Source: UBA7328 sp002471345 (GTDB taxonomy: Bacteria > Bacteroidota > Bacteroidia > Chitinophagales > Saprospiraceae). Taken from it: a stretch of DNA of 13,712 bases. Of the stretch, positions 5,725 through 13,548 are shown piece after piece. Every line of letters starts with the position of its first letter. Within the stretch, counting starts at the first letter, position 1. The DNA lies in contig CAXGOB010000102.1 of the NCBI GenBank assembly GCA_964011275.1, positions 1 through 13,712 of the forward strand. The letters run 5' to 3'. Both the position numbers and the translations under genes were made by a program. The notes below the pieces were generated by a model, which saw nothing but the letters and a program-made list of their open reading frames with translations, did no database searches and was not told the origin of the DNA.

Positions 5725-8034
5725 TTACATCTTCGGCTTCACTAAAGATATAAACCTTGGATCATCATATAAAGACACAAAACGATGATCAAACTGATAT
5801 CCATCTTTATTATAAGGGAAACAGTTTTCAGGTGCTTGAATCAATAAGTCCATTGCTTTGTCAGAATCTCCTAAAGCTACAAGAATACTGGCCATATTGT
5901 AATATTTCCTACCTAGTGTTACGGGCCTGTTTTCCTCTAGATCTTTGATTCTTTCAATTTCCATTTCTGCTTTTTCACGATTCTTCATTTTAGCATAACA
6001 TATTCCCTTAAACCCCAAATATTCTGGCATAAACAATTGACTGTCAATGTTTAAAGACTGAATTAGCGCTTTGTTATAATCTCCTTGATAGTATTGAGAC
6101 ATAGTAAGTAAGTCCTCAAAATTTGAATGGGTTTTATTAGACATAGCCCAATTTTCCAATTGAGAAGCATAAGTCTCTAATAAAGAATCTTGTCCAATGG
6201 AAGCTAGAATGTTGCAAATAACTAAAAGAAGATCCCCATTTGTAATCATTTCTCCTCTATTAGTAAAACAGTCTCGTTTTAAAAATTCTTCTTTAACAAT
6301 ATCAATTTTATCCAATTCACCTTTTCTTATTATTGACCCTAAATATAGATTGGCGTATGTACTTCTTATTTTTTCAAAAGGGTAGGAGTCTATGACCTTA
6401 ATAGCCTTCTCATATTCACCTAAAATGTAATGAGAACAAGCTATAAAGAATTCTCTATTACTAGCTAGTATGTCCATATCCCGGAGTCGTAAATCTACAT
6501 CATTTAATATACTCAAAGCTTGATAGGGATCATTCCTCATAAGGTGATTTTCCGCAGCATTATTAGTTGCAATGATGTCACTTGGATCCATCTCAAATCT
6601 TCTTTTAGCATAATCTGCAGCTTGAGCAAAATCACAATCAAATCTTGCTGTCTGTGCTTCATACCGTAGTTTTTCCCATTCGGTGAAATTTGACTTCTTC
6701 GTCTCTAAAAAACTTAATACATGGGCGTACTGATCTCTATTTCCAATATTGCCATAAAGAGGTAGCAATTTGAGCATAGGGATATAGAATGTAGAATCCA
6801 AAGTAAAAGCTTTTAATAACAGTCTTTCGCATTCTTCAGGGTCAGTATAAAAGTGTAATTCGGCTTGCATTAAAACTTTATAAGCTTCATATTTAGGAGG
6901 GTTTTGGAGGTATCTTTCTATTTTTTCAACTGCCCAATATCCCATTACATCTTGTGTGAGTTGCTCCAGAAGATTTAGCATATTCTCTTTAGGACCACTT
7001 ATGGGATCTAATGCATGAATCACCTCTCCCTTCTCAGCATCAATTATATTAGTATGAATGATCAAGTTGCCTTCTTGAATATAGTACCGACCTTCTAATA
7101 TCACGCCTACTCCTGTTGCTTCTGCAAATTTTTCCACATTACTAAGGCCTGCACCAGCCAATTGTATTTTACTTTGGATGTTGGCCCCACTGATGATGTT
7201 GACTTTTCTGGTTTCCATTAGTCCTTTAGTAATCCAATCAGATGTCATCTTGCCAAAGGCGTCCATTGATGGGTTCATGGTCAGATTTTCGAATACCATT
7301 ACAGCTACTCTTTTGTCCTTGACATCATTTGGTACAGTTATTCCAGGTTCTATATTGATATGCTCACTTAATTCAAGTCCCGCTGGAGCATTGAATTTCC
7401 ATATTCCTAATGCAGCGATGGCAATAATAAGGAACGATAATGGCCATAACCATTTTCTTTTGGTTTCAGGCTTCGTTTTGAATTTTCCTTGTATTTCCTC
7501 TTTTCGAGGAATGGCAAAGCCTTCATTAGCAAGTGCATATACTTCTATTGGCTCCTCTACATTTTTAAATTCAAATTGCCCTAAAGATGGAAGTAGGATA
7601 TCTGGTTGATTTTTGAGTTCATCTCTTACTTTTTTGGATACAAGTATCGCTCCTGGGATGCCCATAGACTCAATACGGCTTGCAACATTCACACTATCAC
7701 CAAAAACTTTGTCACCTTCAGTTACTACTGTACCACTATGTATACCTATCCGAACTGGTAAAATAGGAGAAGTTTGAAAGCCTGACTGCAATTCGATTGC
7801 ACAGGGCATGGCCTCAAGAGGACTTTTAAATGTACATAAAGCTCCATCTCCATAGAAATTCACTATTCTACCGTTGTATTCAGCCACTATCTTTTCCATT
7901 TCATTTTGAAATCGACGGAGCTGAACGGTCGCTGCGCTTTCATCCTTTTGCATAAGAGCGGTATAGCCGACTACATCTGCAAATAGAATGGCTGATAATT
8001 GGCGAGATGAATGATTGGATTTCTCAGAAGACAT
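5725..8034 (-). CDS. Class III cyclase paralogue with altered substrate-selecting residues, TolB-like and TPR regions
   Basis: This 769-residue protein has the same order as the 2270-4366 product: cyclase domain (about 10-170), basic stretch then membrane helix (about 196-212), TolB-like region starting near 241 (KRVAVMVFENLT), and TPR-like helices to the end. Metal ligands D20 (FADVVGY) and D63 (FYGDG) and transition-state N116 and R120 (NVASRIES) are kept. The purine-selecting lysine is N59 (RIVNFYGDG) and the aspartate is K109 (DKVFGDSVN), so nucleotide preference is probably changed or activity lowered; the fold appears intact. An upstream ATG at 8127 would add a non-homologous stretch; ATG at 8034 aligns MSSEK with MPSEN of the paralogue and keeps the upstream TTTATCTTT at nearly the same distance (ATG 8037 is the other option). 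The neighbour at 8186 is divergent. Confidence 0.9.
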   Translation of the reverse strand: MSSEKSNHSSRQLSAILFADVVGYTALMQKDESAATVQLRRFQNEMEKIVAEYNGRIVNFYGDGALCTFKSPLEAMPCAIELQSGFQTSPILPVRIGIHSGTVVTEGDKVFGDSVNVASRIESMGIPGAILVSKKVRDELKNQPDILLPSLGQFEFKNVEEPIEVYALANEGFAIPRKEEIQGKFKTKPETKRKWLWPLSFLIIAIAALGIWKFNAPAGLELSEHINIEPGITVPNDVKDKRVAVMVFENLTMNPSMDAFGKMTSDWITKGLMETRKVNIISGANIQSKIQLAGAGLSNVEKFAEATGVGVILEGRYYIQEGNLIIHTNIIDAEKGEVIHALDPISGPKENMLNLLEQLTQDVMGYWAVEKIERYLQNPPKYEAYKVLMQAELHFYTDPEECERLLLKAFTLDSTFYIPMLKLLPLYGNIGNRDQYAHVLSFLETKKSNFTEWEKLRYEAQTARFDCDFAQAADYAKRRFEMDPSDIIATNNAAENHLMRNDPYQALSILNDVDLRLRDMDILASNREFFIACSHYILGEYEKAIKVIDSYPFEKIRSTYANLYLGSIIRKGELDKIDIVKEEFLKRDCFTNRGEMITNGDLLLVICNILASIGQDSLLETYASQLENWAMSNKTHSNFEDLLTMSQYYQGDYNKALIQSLNIDSQLFMPEYLGFKGICYAKMKNREKAEMEIERIKDLEENRPVTLGRKYYNMASILVALGDSDKAMDLLIQAPENCFPYNKDGYQFDHRFVSLYDDPRFISLVKPKM

Positions 8035-8185
8035 CATGAAAGATAAATAGATTATTGTATTTGGATGTGCTATTAAAATATATGTATTGATAGAAGTGGT
8101 ATTAAAACACAAAAGGAAGTGATTCATATCATAGCCTAATACAAATTCACGTTATAAACTTGTGTTTAATAATTACGTCTTGCAC
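8035..8185. promoter_or_regulatory. Divergent control region, cyclase 2 / outer-membrane barrel
   Basis: About 150 bases between two divergent starts. TATATTTT on the minus strand and TAAACTTG on the plus strand resemble the Bacteroidota -7 element, but neither has a -33 TTTG at proper spacing. The only sequence shared with the other cyclase upstream region is AAAGATAAA at 8039-8047. Confidence 0.3.
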
Positions 8186-8890
8186 ATGAAAATCTATTTT
8201 TCTCTATTAGCTACCGGGCTGTTTGTTTTCTTGAACATCTCTCTATATGCTCAGAAGAATTTTAGTGTGCACATTTCTGGTCATCATGCCTATCATTTCA
8301 AAACCAATATTGATGAAAATGCAGAAGGAGAAAAAGGAAGATTTGGTAATGGTGCAGAGTTTAGATATTATTTTAATGATGCTGATAAAGTCTTAAACAC
8401 GGCAATAGGTATCTCCTATAGCCGATTTGGATTTCAAAGAAATTTTCAATGGACTGACGCTACTCCAGAGCGAGAAGAGGAATTTGGGCAATTTCCAATC
8501 AACTATGAAATGTGGGATGACGTGCATTATATCTCTTTCCCTTTTTACCTAAATATTAATGTAGGGCATCAATGGTCTATTGGAATATCAGCGGCTTTGG
8601 ACTATCCAATAGGAACTGGATATTTTAGAGAAAGAAGTAGTGCGGATCGGCAGATTATAGATACTCATAAAGAAAGTTTTGATAGCACAAAGCCCTATTT
8701 GTTTAACAGTAGTATAGGTTCTAGTCTTTTGTTGAACAAAAAAATCCCTTTATCTGAAATAATCGATCTGGTGATAGAGGGACAATTCAAAGTATACACA
8801 CTATTAGCTGCTAGATCGAATGATTATTTTCCTCATGAAGATAATTTGCGCCCATATACAGCTGGGTTGAGTGTAGGTGTAAGGTTTTAA
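8186..8890 (+). CDS. Outer-membrane beta-barrel protein (PorT/OMP_b-brl-like)
   Basis: A 234-residue protein with a clear signal peptide (about 1-23, MKIYFSLLATGLFVFLNISL then YAQ). The rest has amphipathic beta strands rich in Tyr, Phe and Gly (for example FRYYFNDA, LNTAIGISYSRFGF, WSIGISAALDYP) and ends in a strand with C-terminal Phe (GLSVGVRF), the usual outer-membrane assembly signal. The size suits an eight-stranded barrel of the type annotated in Bacteroidota as PorT-like or outer membrane beta-barrel. No enzymatic motif is visible and the specific role is unknown. A GTG at 8162 would add eight residues before the signal peptide, so ATG 8186 is preferred. It is divergent from the second cyclase, which suggests but does not prove a shared control region. 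Confidence 0.8.
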   Translation: MKIYFSLLATGLFVFLNISLYAQKNFSVHISGHHAYHFKTNIDENAEGEKGRFGNGAEFRYYFNDADKVLNTAIGISYSRFGFQRNFQWTDATPEREEEFGQFPINYEMWDDVHYISFPFYLNINVGHQWSIGISAALDYPIGTGYFRERSSADRQIIDTHKESFDSTKPYLFNSSIGSSLLLNKKIPLSEIIDLVIEGQFKVYTLLAARSNDYFPHEDNLRPYTAGLSVGVRF

Positions 8891-9176
8891 CTCGACAACA
8901 CTTCACTTTAGCTCAACTTTTAACTTAATGAGCAAATTAATAACTAATTACGCTGTTGTAATGTGAATTTGTGTTTTCACTCAGGGAAAGTGTCAATTAA
9001 TCATTTGATGAATAATGAAAACCTGAAATCAATGTCTTTTGATTTAAAGGTCTACAAAAAAGAGTTATTCGTGATTTGATTTTAAATTATACTACAATTG
9101 TTGTTCTTTTAATTAGCTGGTATAATTATCATTATTACTGACCATTGCTTAAATAAACTTATCTAAAAGAATATCA
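8891..9176. other. Intergenic spacer upstream of the serine hydrolase
   Basis: No coding frame seen. A short dyad (GCTCA at 8913-8917 region, TGAGC about 13 bases later) follows the barrel gene and lacks a T-run. TATAAT at 9121-9126 with TTG triplets about 20 bases upstream is a possible promoter of the serine hydrolase, but spacing and consensus are weak. Confidence 0.3.
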
Positions 9177-10820
9177 ATGAAAAAACTTTTTGCCATATCG
9201 CTATTATTTGTGTTTTCATCTGTTTTATTTGCGCAAGAGACCTTGGAACAGTCAATGGACGCCTATATGTCACATATGTATGGAGATGAAGGCCCAGGTG
9301 CAACCATTTTAGTTGCAAAAAACGGAAAACCAATTTATAGAAAAGCGTTTGGCTTAGCCAACCTGGAAGTTCAATCACAAATGAGCCCTGAAAATGTTTT
9401 TGAATTAGGATCCATCACTAAGCAATTTACTTCAGTATCCATCTTGATGTTAGAAGAACAAGGCAAGCTCAGTCTTGATGATGAGATAACTAAATACATT
9501 CCTGATTATCCAACGCATGATAAAAAAATCACAATTCACCATCTCCTTAACCATACCTCTGGAATTAAGAGCTATACCGGTATGCAGAGTTTTATGGAAT
9601 TGGCTCGTCAGGATATGATACCAGAGGAACTAATAGATGTATTTAAAAATGAACCTATGGACTTTGATCCAGGAGATAAGTTTTTATATAATAATTCAGG
9701 CTACATACTTCTCGGATATATCATAGAAAATTTGTCGGGGATGACCTATGAGGAGTTTGTCGAAAAAAACATTTTTGAAAAGTTAGGAATGTCTAATTCT
9801 TATTATGGGAAAATGAAGCAAATTATCCCTAATCGTGCTTCAGGTTATCAGGTTGATGAAGATAGCTATCAAAATGCAGAATACTTAAGTTTAACCTTGC
9901 CATATGCTGCGGGTTCATTAATGTCTACAGTGGATGATTTACTCAAATGGCAAAATGCTATAAATGCAAATGAATTGATCAAAAGGTCGAGCCTTGAAAA
10001 AGCAATTAATGGTTCAAGACTTAATAATGGAGAAGAGATATCATATGGCTATGGGTGGGTCAAAGGAAACTTGAAAGGATCGCCAATAGTAAGTCATGGA
10101 GGCGGCATATTCGGATTCACAACTAATGAAATTTATTTCCCTGAGGAAGATATATATGTCGTTGGATTGTCTAATTGTAATTGTAAAGACATTGGTGATG
10201 CAGCAACCAAAATTGGGGCAATGGCAATAGGAAAATCTTTTCCTAATGTAAAAGATGAAATATCACTTAGTCCTGAACAGCTAAAAAAGTGGGTAAGTGC
10301 TTATCAATATGAAAATGCAGTTCGTCATATTACCATGAAAGAAGGCAAATTGTATAGTCAAAGGGAAGGGAGTACGAACCTCCCAATTTTTGCCTTGTCT
10401 GAAAATCACTTCATTTTTGAAGGTGGTACAACAGAGTACCATTTTTCAGCAGATGATACTGGAAAAAGGAATGTAGTCATGAATACGATGGATGGTACTT
10501 CAAAAGGAATAGAAATAGACAAAGACGCTCCAAAAGAAAGAGTAGAAATAAATGTAGATCCCATTACTATGAAAAAGTATGTGGGTCAATATGAAATACA
10601 ACCAGAATTCATACTTACCATAACTTATAGAGATGGCAGCCTATATGCTCAAGGAACAAATCAACCAGAATTTCCTCTTTTTGCAGAATCTGAATCAACC
10701 TTTTTTTTAAAAGTTGTCACAGCAAGTATAGATTTTAAGCTGGATGAAATGGGGGAGGCTGAAAGTTTGATTTTACATCAAGGGGGTGCTTCGATGCCTG
10801 CAAAAAAGCTTGAAGATTAG
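9177..10820 (+). CDS. Exported serine hydrolase, beta-lactamase/class C PBP-like, with C-terminal barrel-like domains
   Basis: A 547-residue protein with signal peptide 1-20 (ending FAQ). The beta-lactamase-like domain (about 25-355) has the family's three motifs: S79-I-T-K82 (nucleophile and base), Y171-N-N173 and H307-G-G309. Members include peptidases, esterases and DD-peptidases; true beta-lactamase activity cannot be assumed. Two C-terminal segments follow (about 365-450 and 465-547). The last, with YVGQYEIQPEFILTITYRDG and FPLFAESESTFF, is like the DUF3471/lipocalin-like beta domain often fused to these enzymes, and the first may be a diverged copy. The protein probably acts in the periplasm on peptides or cell-wall-like substrates; the substrate is not evident. 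The acyltransferase gene begins 22 bases after its stop, so an operon is likely. Confidence 0.9.
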   Translation: MKKLFAISLLFVFSSVLFAQETLEQSMDAYMSHMYGDEGPGATILVAKNGKPIYRKAFGLANLEVQSQMSPENVFELGSITKQFTSVSILMLEEQGKLSLDDEITKYIPDYPTHDKKITIHHLLNHTSGIKSYTGMQSFMELARQDMIPEELIDVFKNEPMDFDPGDKFLYNNSGYILLGYIIENLSGMTYEEFVEKNIFEKLGMSNSYYGKMKQIIPNRASGYQVDEDSYQNAEYLSLTLPYAAGSLMSTVDDLLKWQNAINANELIKRSSLEKAINGSRLNNGEEISYGYGWVKGNLKGSPIVSHGGGIFGFTTNEIYFPEEDIYVVGLSNCNCKDIGDAATKIGAMAIGKSFPNVKDEISLSPEQLKKWVSAYQYENAVRHITMKEGKLYSQREGSTNLPIFALSENHFIFEGGTTEYHFSADDTGKRNVVMNTMDGTSKGIEIDKDAPKERVEINVDPITMKKYVGQYEIQPEFILTITYRDGSLYAQGTNQPEFPLFAESESTFFLKVVTASIDFKLDEMGEAESLILHQGGASMPAKKLED

Positions 10821-10842
10821 CAGGAATTTTACTGCCAATAAA

Positions 10843-11859
10843 ATGCATGTTAATACCATAGATAGTCTAGATGATTTTAATCAATTGGAAACGGATTGGA
10901 ATACGGTCTATTCTAAAGATCCCGAATCTCAATTTTTTCTTTCGTGGACATGGTTCCCCAGAATATTTTTGGATCATCCAGATCAGTGTCGAATTTTAGC
11001 AGTGAGGCAGGACCTTCCAGGTAGTGAATATATTGGCTTCTTTCCAATAAGAATAAAAACGAAATGGAGTAAGAGCAAAAAGCTATTCTGCAATGAGATA
11101 CAAATGGCTGGAACTCTACACTGGGGACAATATCATGGATTTATTTGTGAGCCTTTGTATGAAACTGACATAATAAAAGCCTTTGCGGATAAGCTCAAAG
11201 AAATGCATTGGGAAAGGCTTACTCTCAAATATTTCTATGCATCTATAACTCGAACTCAAATATTTCTTTCCCAGTTTTCTAATGACCTATTTCGACTATC
11301 TAAAGAAGAGAGAAAAATGGATGGTGGGACTATTGATAAATTAATATGTCCTTATATAGAGCTTCCAAATGAATATGAGTCCTATTTGCAGACTCTTAGT
11401 TCAAATACAAGGCAAAAGATTAGAAGGTTTAATAGAAAACTAGAACACTCAGAAGACTTATACATTACCACTACAAGTCGAGAAAAATTAGATAGAGATT
11501 TAGATATTTTAGTAGACCTATGGACGGATAAATGGGCCTCTACAAGAGGATCAGATACAGATGAAGTCGTTCAGAAGTATAGACGTGTTGTGGCTCACGG
11601 GTTTGAAAACAATACCCTATATATGCCGATTTTTTGGAGAAATGATACTCCGTTAGGAGTTCTAGCCTGCTTTGTAGATTGGCAAAAGCCGAATATGTAT
11701 TTTTTCGTAGCTGGGAGAAATGTAGAAAGCAAAGATGTTTTTATTGGCTGGCTGTTACATTCTCATAACATTAAATGGGCGATCAACAATGGATTCAAAA
11801 GTTATGATTTTTTACATGGGAATGAGACTTATAAATATTCTTATGGATGTAAAGAGTGA
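10843..11859 (+). CDS. GNAT/BioF2-like acyltransferase, apparently cut short by an in-frame TGA
   Basis: A 338-residue protein of the GNAT superfamily group with a BioF2-like/CelD-like acetyltransferase domain; no signal peptide, so cytoplasmic. Family features: SQFFLSWTWFPRIF near the N-terminus, a basic LSSNTRQKIRRFNRKLE segment mid-protein, and near the end YDFLHGNETYKYSYGCKE, the conserved tail motif. Relatives normally continue past this motif. Here a TGA at 11857-11859 stops it, and the same frame continues with 70 sensible codons to TGA 12070-12072. Whether the 338-residue form works is uncertain, since the catalytic core is nearly complete. An upstream ATG at 10786 overlaps the hydrolase gene and would add a 19-residue non-family extension, so ATG 10843 is preferred. 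These proteins transfer acyl groups to sugars, lipids or peptides; the substrate is unknown. Confidence 0.8.
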   Translation: MHVNTIDSLDDFNQLETDWNTVYSKDPESQFFLSWTWFPRIFLDHPDQCRILAVRQDLPGSEYIGFFPIRIKTKWSKSKKLFCNEIQMAGTLHWGQYHGFICEPLYETDIIKAFADKLKEMHWERLTLKYFYASITRTQIFLSQFSNDLFRLSKEERKMDGGTIDKLICPYIELPNEYESYLQTLSSNTRQKIRRFNRKLEHSEDLYITTTSREKLDRDLDILVDLWTDKWASTRGSDTDEVVQKYRRVVAHGFENNTLYMPIFWRNDTPLGVLACFVDWQKPNMYFFVAGRNVESKDVFIGWLLHSHNIKWAINNGFKSYDFLHGNETYKYSYGCKE

Positions 11860-12072
11860 CAAACAAATTATCTAGTAGTCAAAACTAAATCAAGAAAAAA
11901 CCTAAATAATGGATGGGATTTATCATCACAAAAATATATGATATCTAAAGTCGCCAAGCTAATTAAAGATGACAAGATTGAAGATGCTAAAATAGCAGGT
12001 GATCAAGTCAATCAACTTATAACGGCAATTAAAAAGGAAGACCCCAATTTTAATGTGAATAGATTGGAATGA
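11860..12072 (+). pseudogene. In-frame continuation of the GNAT acyltransferase after TGA
   Basis: Directly after the TGA at 11857-11859 the same frame gives 70 codons without a stop (starting QTNYLVVKTKSRKNL, ending NFNVNRLE) and then TGA. The composition is normal and the content plausible: a short beta strand, then a charged helix (SKVAKLIKDDKIEDAKIAGD). With the TGA read as one residue the whole protein is 409 residues. Relatives tend to have Arg after KE, so CGA or AGA changed to TGA by one substitution is the simplest story. A sequencing error or readthrough is also possible. Confidence 0.6.
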
Positions 12073-12238
12073 TCCAGCAGAAGAGATATTTGAGAAAATA
12101 CCCAGAAGCCAAGGTTATGATCACACATCACACGGACGTAACAGTATCATTTACTCAGACTGCGTGTATTATCAATCTGTCTTGAAATTTTAGATCGATG
12201 TTGAAGATTATTTCCTTCTTAGATTGATCAATTCATAA
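12059..12238 (+). pseudogene. Unrecognised coding-like relic
   Basis: In a different frame from the acyltransferase tail, 44 codons are open from 12059 to TAG 12191-12193, without an ATG start. They read DWNDPAEEIFEKIPRSQG and then YDHTSHGRNSIIYSDCVYY, which looks like real protein, not random AT-rich frame. After the TAG another 14 codons (IDVEDYFLLRLINS) lead to TAA. I cannot name the family. It may be the remains of a degraded gene, or part of a frameshifted one. Confidence 0.3.
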
Positions 12239-12290
12239 AAGAGCAATTATTGGATGATAGAATAACGCATAAATGTCCACTTACGGATAA

Positions 12291-12318
12291 TTTGGAATCA
12301 AATTCGTTGTTATATTGA
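12291..12318 (+). promoter_or_regulatory. Possible Bacteroidota-type promoter of the YceI-TPR gene
   Basis: TTTG at 12291-12294 is followed 16 bases later by TATATTGA (12311-12318), a near match to TAnnTTTG. The ATG at 12340 would then have a leader of about 15 bases. The 12239-12290 stretch before it shows nothing else. Confidence 0.28.
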
Positions 12319-12339
12319 TTATCACAAAAATCGTCAGTT

Positions 12340-13308
12340 ATGAAAAAGTTGTTCTTCTTATTTATTTCATTTGCTCTTTATAATCTACCTTATTCTTTTA
12401 GTCAAAAATATGAGCTGCCTATTGATGGCTCACATTCTGTTGTTTCCTTTTCCGTTGGGTTTGCAGGAGGAATATCCTCAATTGACGGAAGGTTCAATGA
12501 TTTTGAAGGAGTCATTGGTTATGCAGACCGATCGGATTTATCGAGCCTTTTCTGTAATGTGAACATTGATGTTAATAGCCTTAATACTGGAAATACTAAT
12601 AGAGATAAGGATTTAAATGGGGCAGGGTGGTTTAATTCTGAAGAATTTCCTGAAATAATTTTTGAATCAACTAGGACTATAGCAACGGATGATGGTTATA
12701 ACATTATTGGGAATTTTACAATGATGGGAATCACCGAAGAGATTAATATCCCTTTTAAATATACTCATGATCAAGATGTCGTATTTGTATTTGGAGAGCC
12801 TCGTGTTGCTGCTTTAGGTTCTTTCCAACTTGACCGCACCAAATATGGTATACCGAAGAGAGGTTTTGGAAATATTATTCCATCACTAGGCACAATGGCT
12901 TTACTCAAGGAAGTAGATGTGAAATTGATGATAATGGGAAGGGGGCCAAGTATGGCTGGTCTTGTTTCTAAGAAAATAGAGTCTGAGAATAGTGAAGCTG
13001 GGATAATACTGTATGAAGAGATGGAAAAGAAACATGCTGGGAAAGACACCTATGGTTTTGGAGAAAGGACGATAGGAAGTATTGCAAATAGTTTAGTAAG
13101 AAATGAAAAACTGCAAGAGGCAGTAGAAGTAGCAGAATATGGAGTGAAGCGATATCCAGAATCTTCAACATCCCACTATGTTCTGGCGGCTGCTTATGAG
13201 AAAACAGGAAATACTCAAAAGGCTATAATGAGTTATAAAAAGTCACTTGATATAAACCCAGAATTTAAGAGAGCTCAAGGAGCATTAGAAAAGTTAGAAG
13301 AAAAGTAA
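12340..13308 (+). CDS. Exported YceI-like domain protein with C-terminal TPRs
   Basis: A 322-residue protein with signal peptide 1-21 (ending SFS). Residues about 22-200 match the YceI lipid-binding lipocalin-like fold: YELPIDGSHSVVSFSVGF at the start, INGRF-like IDGRFNDFEG, then NTNRDKDLNGAGWFNSEEFP, the helix-turn seen in nearly all YceI proteins, and SFQLDRTKYGIP near the end. YceI proteins bind isoprenoid-type lipids in the periplasm. Residues about 215-322 are helical and TPR-like (AVEVAEYGVKRYPES, then AAYEKTGNTQKAIMSYKKSL), suggesting a protein-protein contact module. Ordinary YceI proteins are about 190 residues, so the TPR tail is an addition. It has a large upstream spacer and is probably monocistronic. 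The fold assignment is firm; the ligand is unknown. Confidence 0.87.
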   Translation: MKKLFFLFISFALYNLPYSFSQKYELPIDGSHSVVSFSVGFAGGISSIDGRFNDFEGVIGYADRSDLSSLFCNVNIDVNSLNTGNTNRDKDLNGAGWFNSEEFPEIIFESTRTIATDDGYNIIGNFTMMGITEEINIPFKYTHDQDVVFVFGEPRVAALGSFQLDRTKYGIPKRGFGNIIPSLGTMALLKEVDVKLMIMGRGPSMAGLVSKKIESENSEAGIILYEEMEKKHAGKDTYGFGERTIGSIANSLVRNEKLQEAVEVAEYGVKRYPESSTSHYVLAAAYEKTGNTQKAIMSYKKSLDINPEFKRAQGALEKLEEK

Positions 13309-13548
13309 TCGGGTGATGTATACAAGAATTTGAATATTGAACCTATATGTTTTGATAGAATAATCTGAACAATCATTCTAATACCATGAAGAATCTGACA
13401 GGACTTTTTATTACAGAAATTTAGAATAAACTTAGATCCATTTTAGCATTCTAACAGAACGTTAGGAATTGATCATTTCCCAAACCTTGTATAGAGGAAT
13501 GGAATGATAGTTTGGTCTTAGTAAAATGAGTATCCTTAAAGATGAGAA
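13309..13548. other. Convergent intergenic spacer with weak dyads
   Basis: No coding frame seen. TTCTAAC at 13449-13455 pairs with GTTAGGA at 13461-13467 (7 bp including one G-T, 5-base loop), and CCAAAC at 13480-13485 is inverted as GTTTGG at 13510-13515. Neither is followed by a T-run. Either could end transcription of the converging genes, but this is weak. Confidence 0.25.

Noticed and set aside
7178..7609. 143-codon plus-strand frame
   Set aside because: Antisense to the second cyclase across its conserved C-terminal cyclase motif, membrane helix and TolB-like region; no recognisable protein.
2270..8890. Cyclic-nucleotide defence system (CBASS or Pycsar-like)
   Set aside because: The cyclases are membrane TolB/TPR sensor types, and no effector with a cyclic-nucleotide-binding or toxic domain is next to them; the neighbours are exported proteins.
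9177..10820. Antibiotic-resistance beta-lactamase
   Set aside because: SxxK, YxN and HGG motifs are common to the wide serine hydrolase family; the added C-terminal beta domains are typical of housekeeping or secreted peptidase/esterase members, so resistance cannot be claimed.
11857..11859. Alternative genetic code in which TGA is an amino acid
   Set aside because: Other genes here end properly at TGA (for example the PHP gene at 5686-5688) and show no internal TGA, so a single nonsense change is simpler.
12771..13171. Two minus-strand frames (92 and 67 codons)
   Set aside because: Antisense to the YceI and TPR parts of the 12340-13308 gene, with no start signal or domain.
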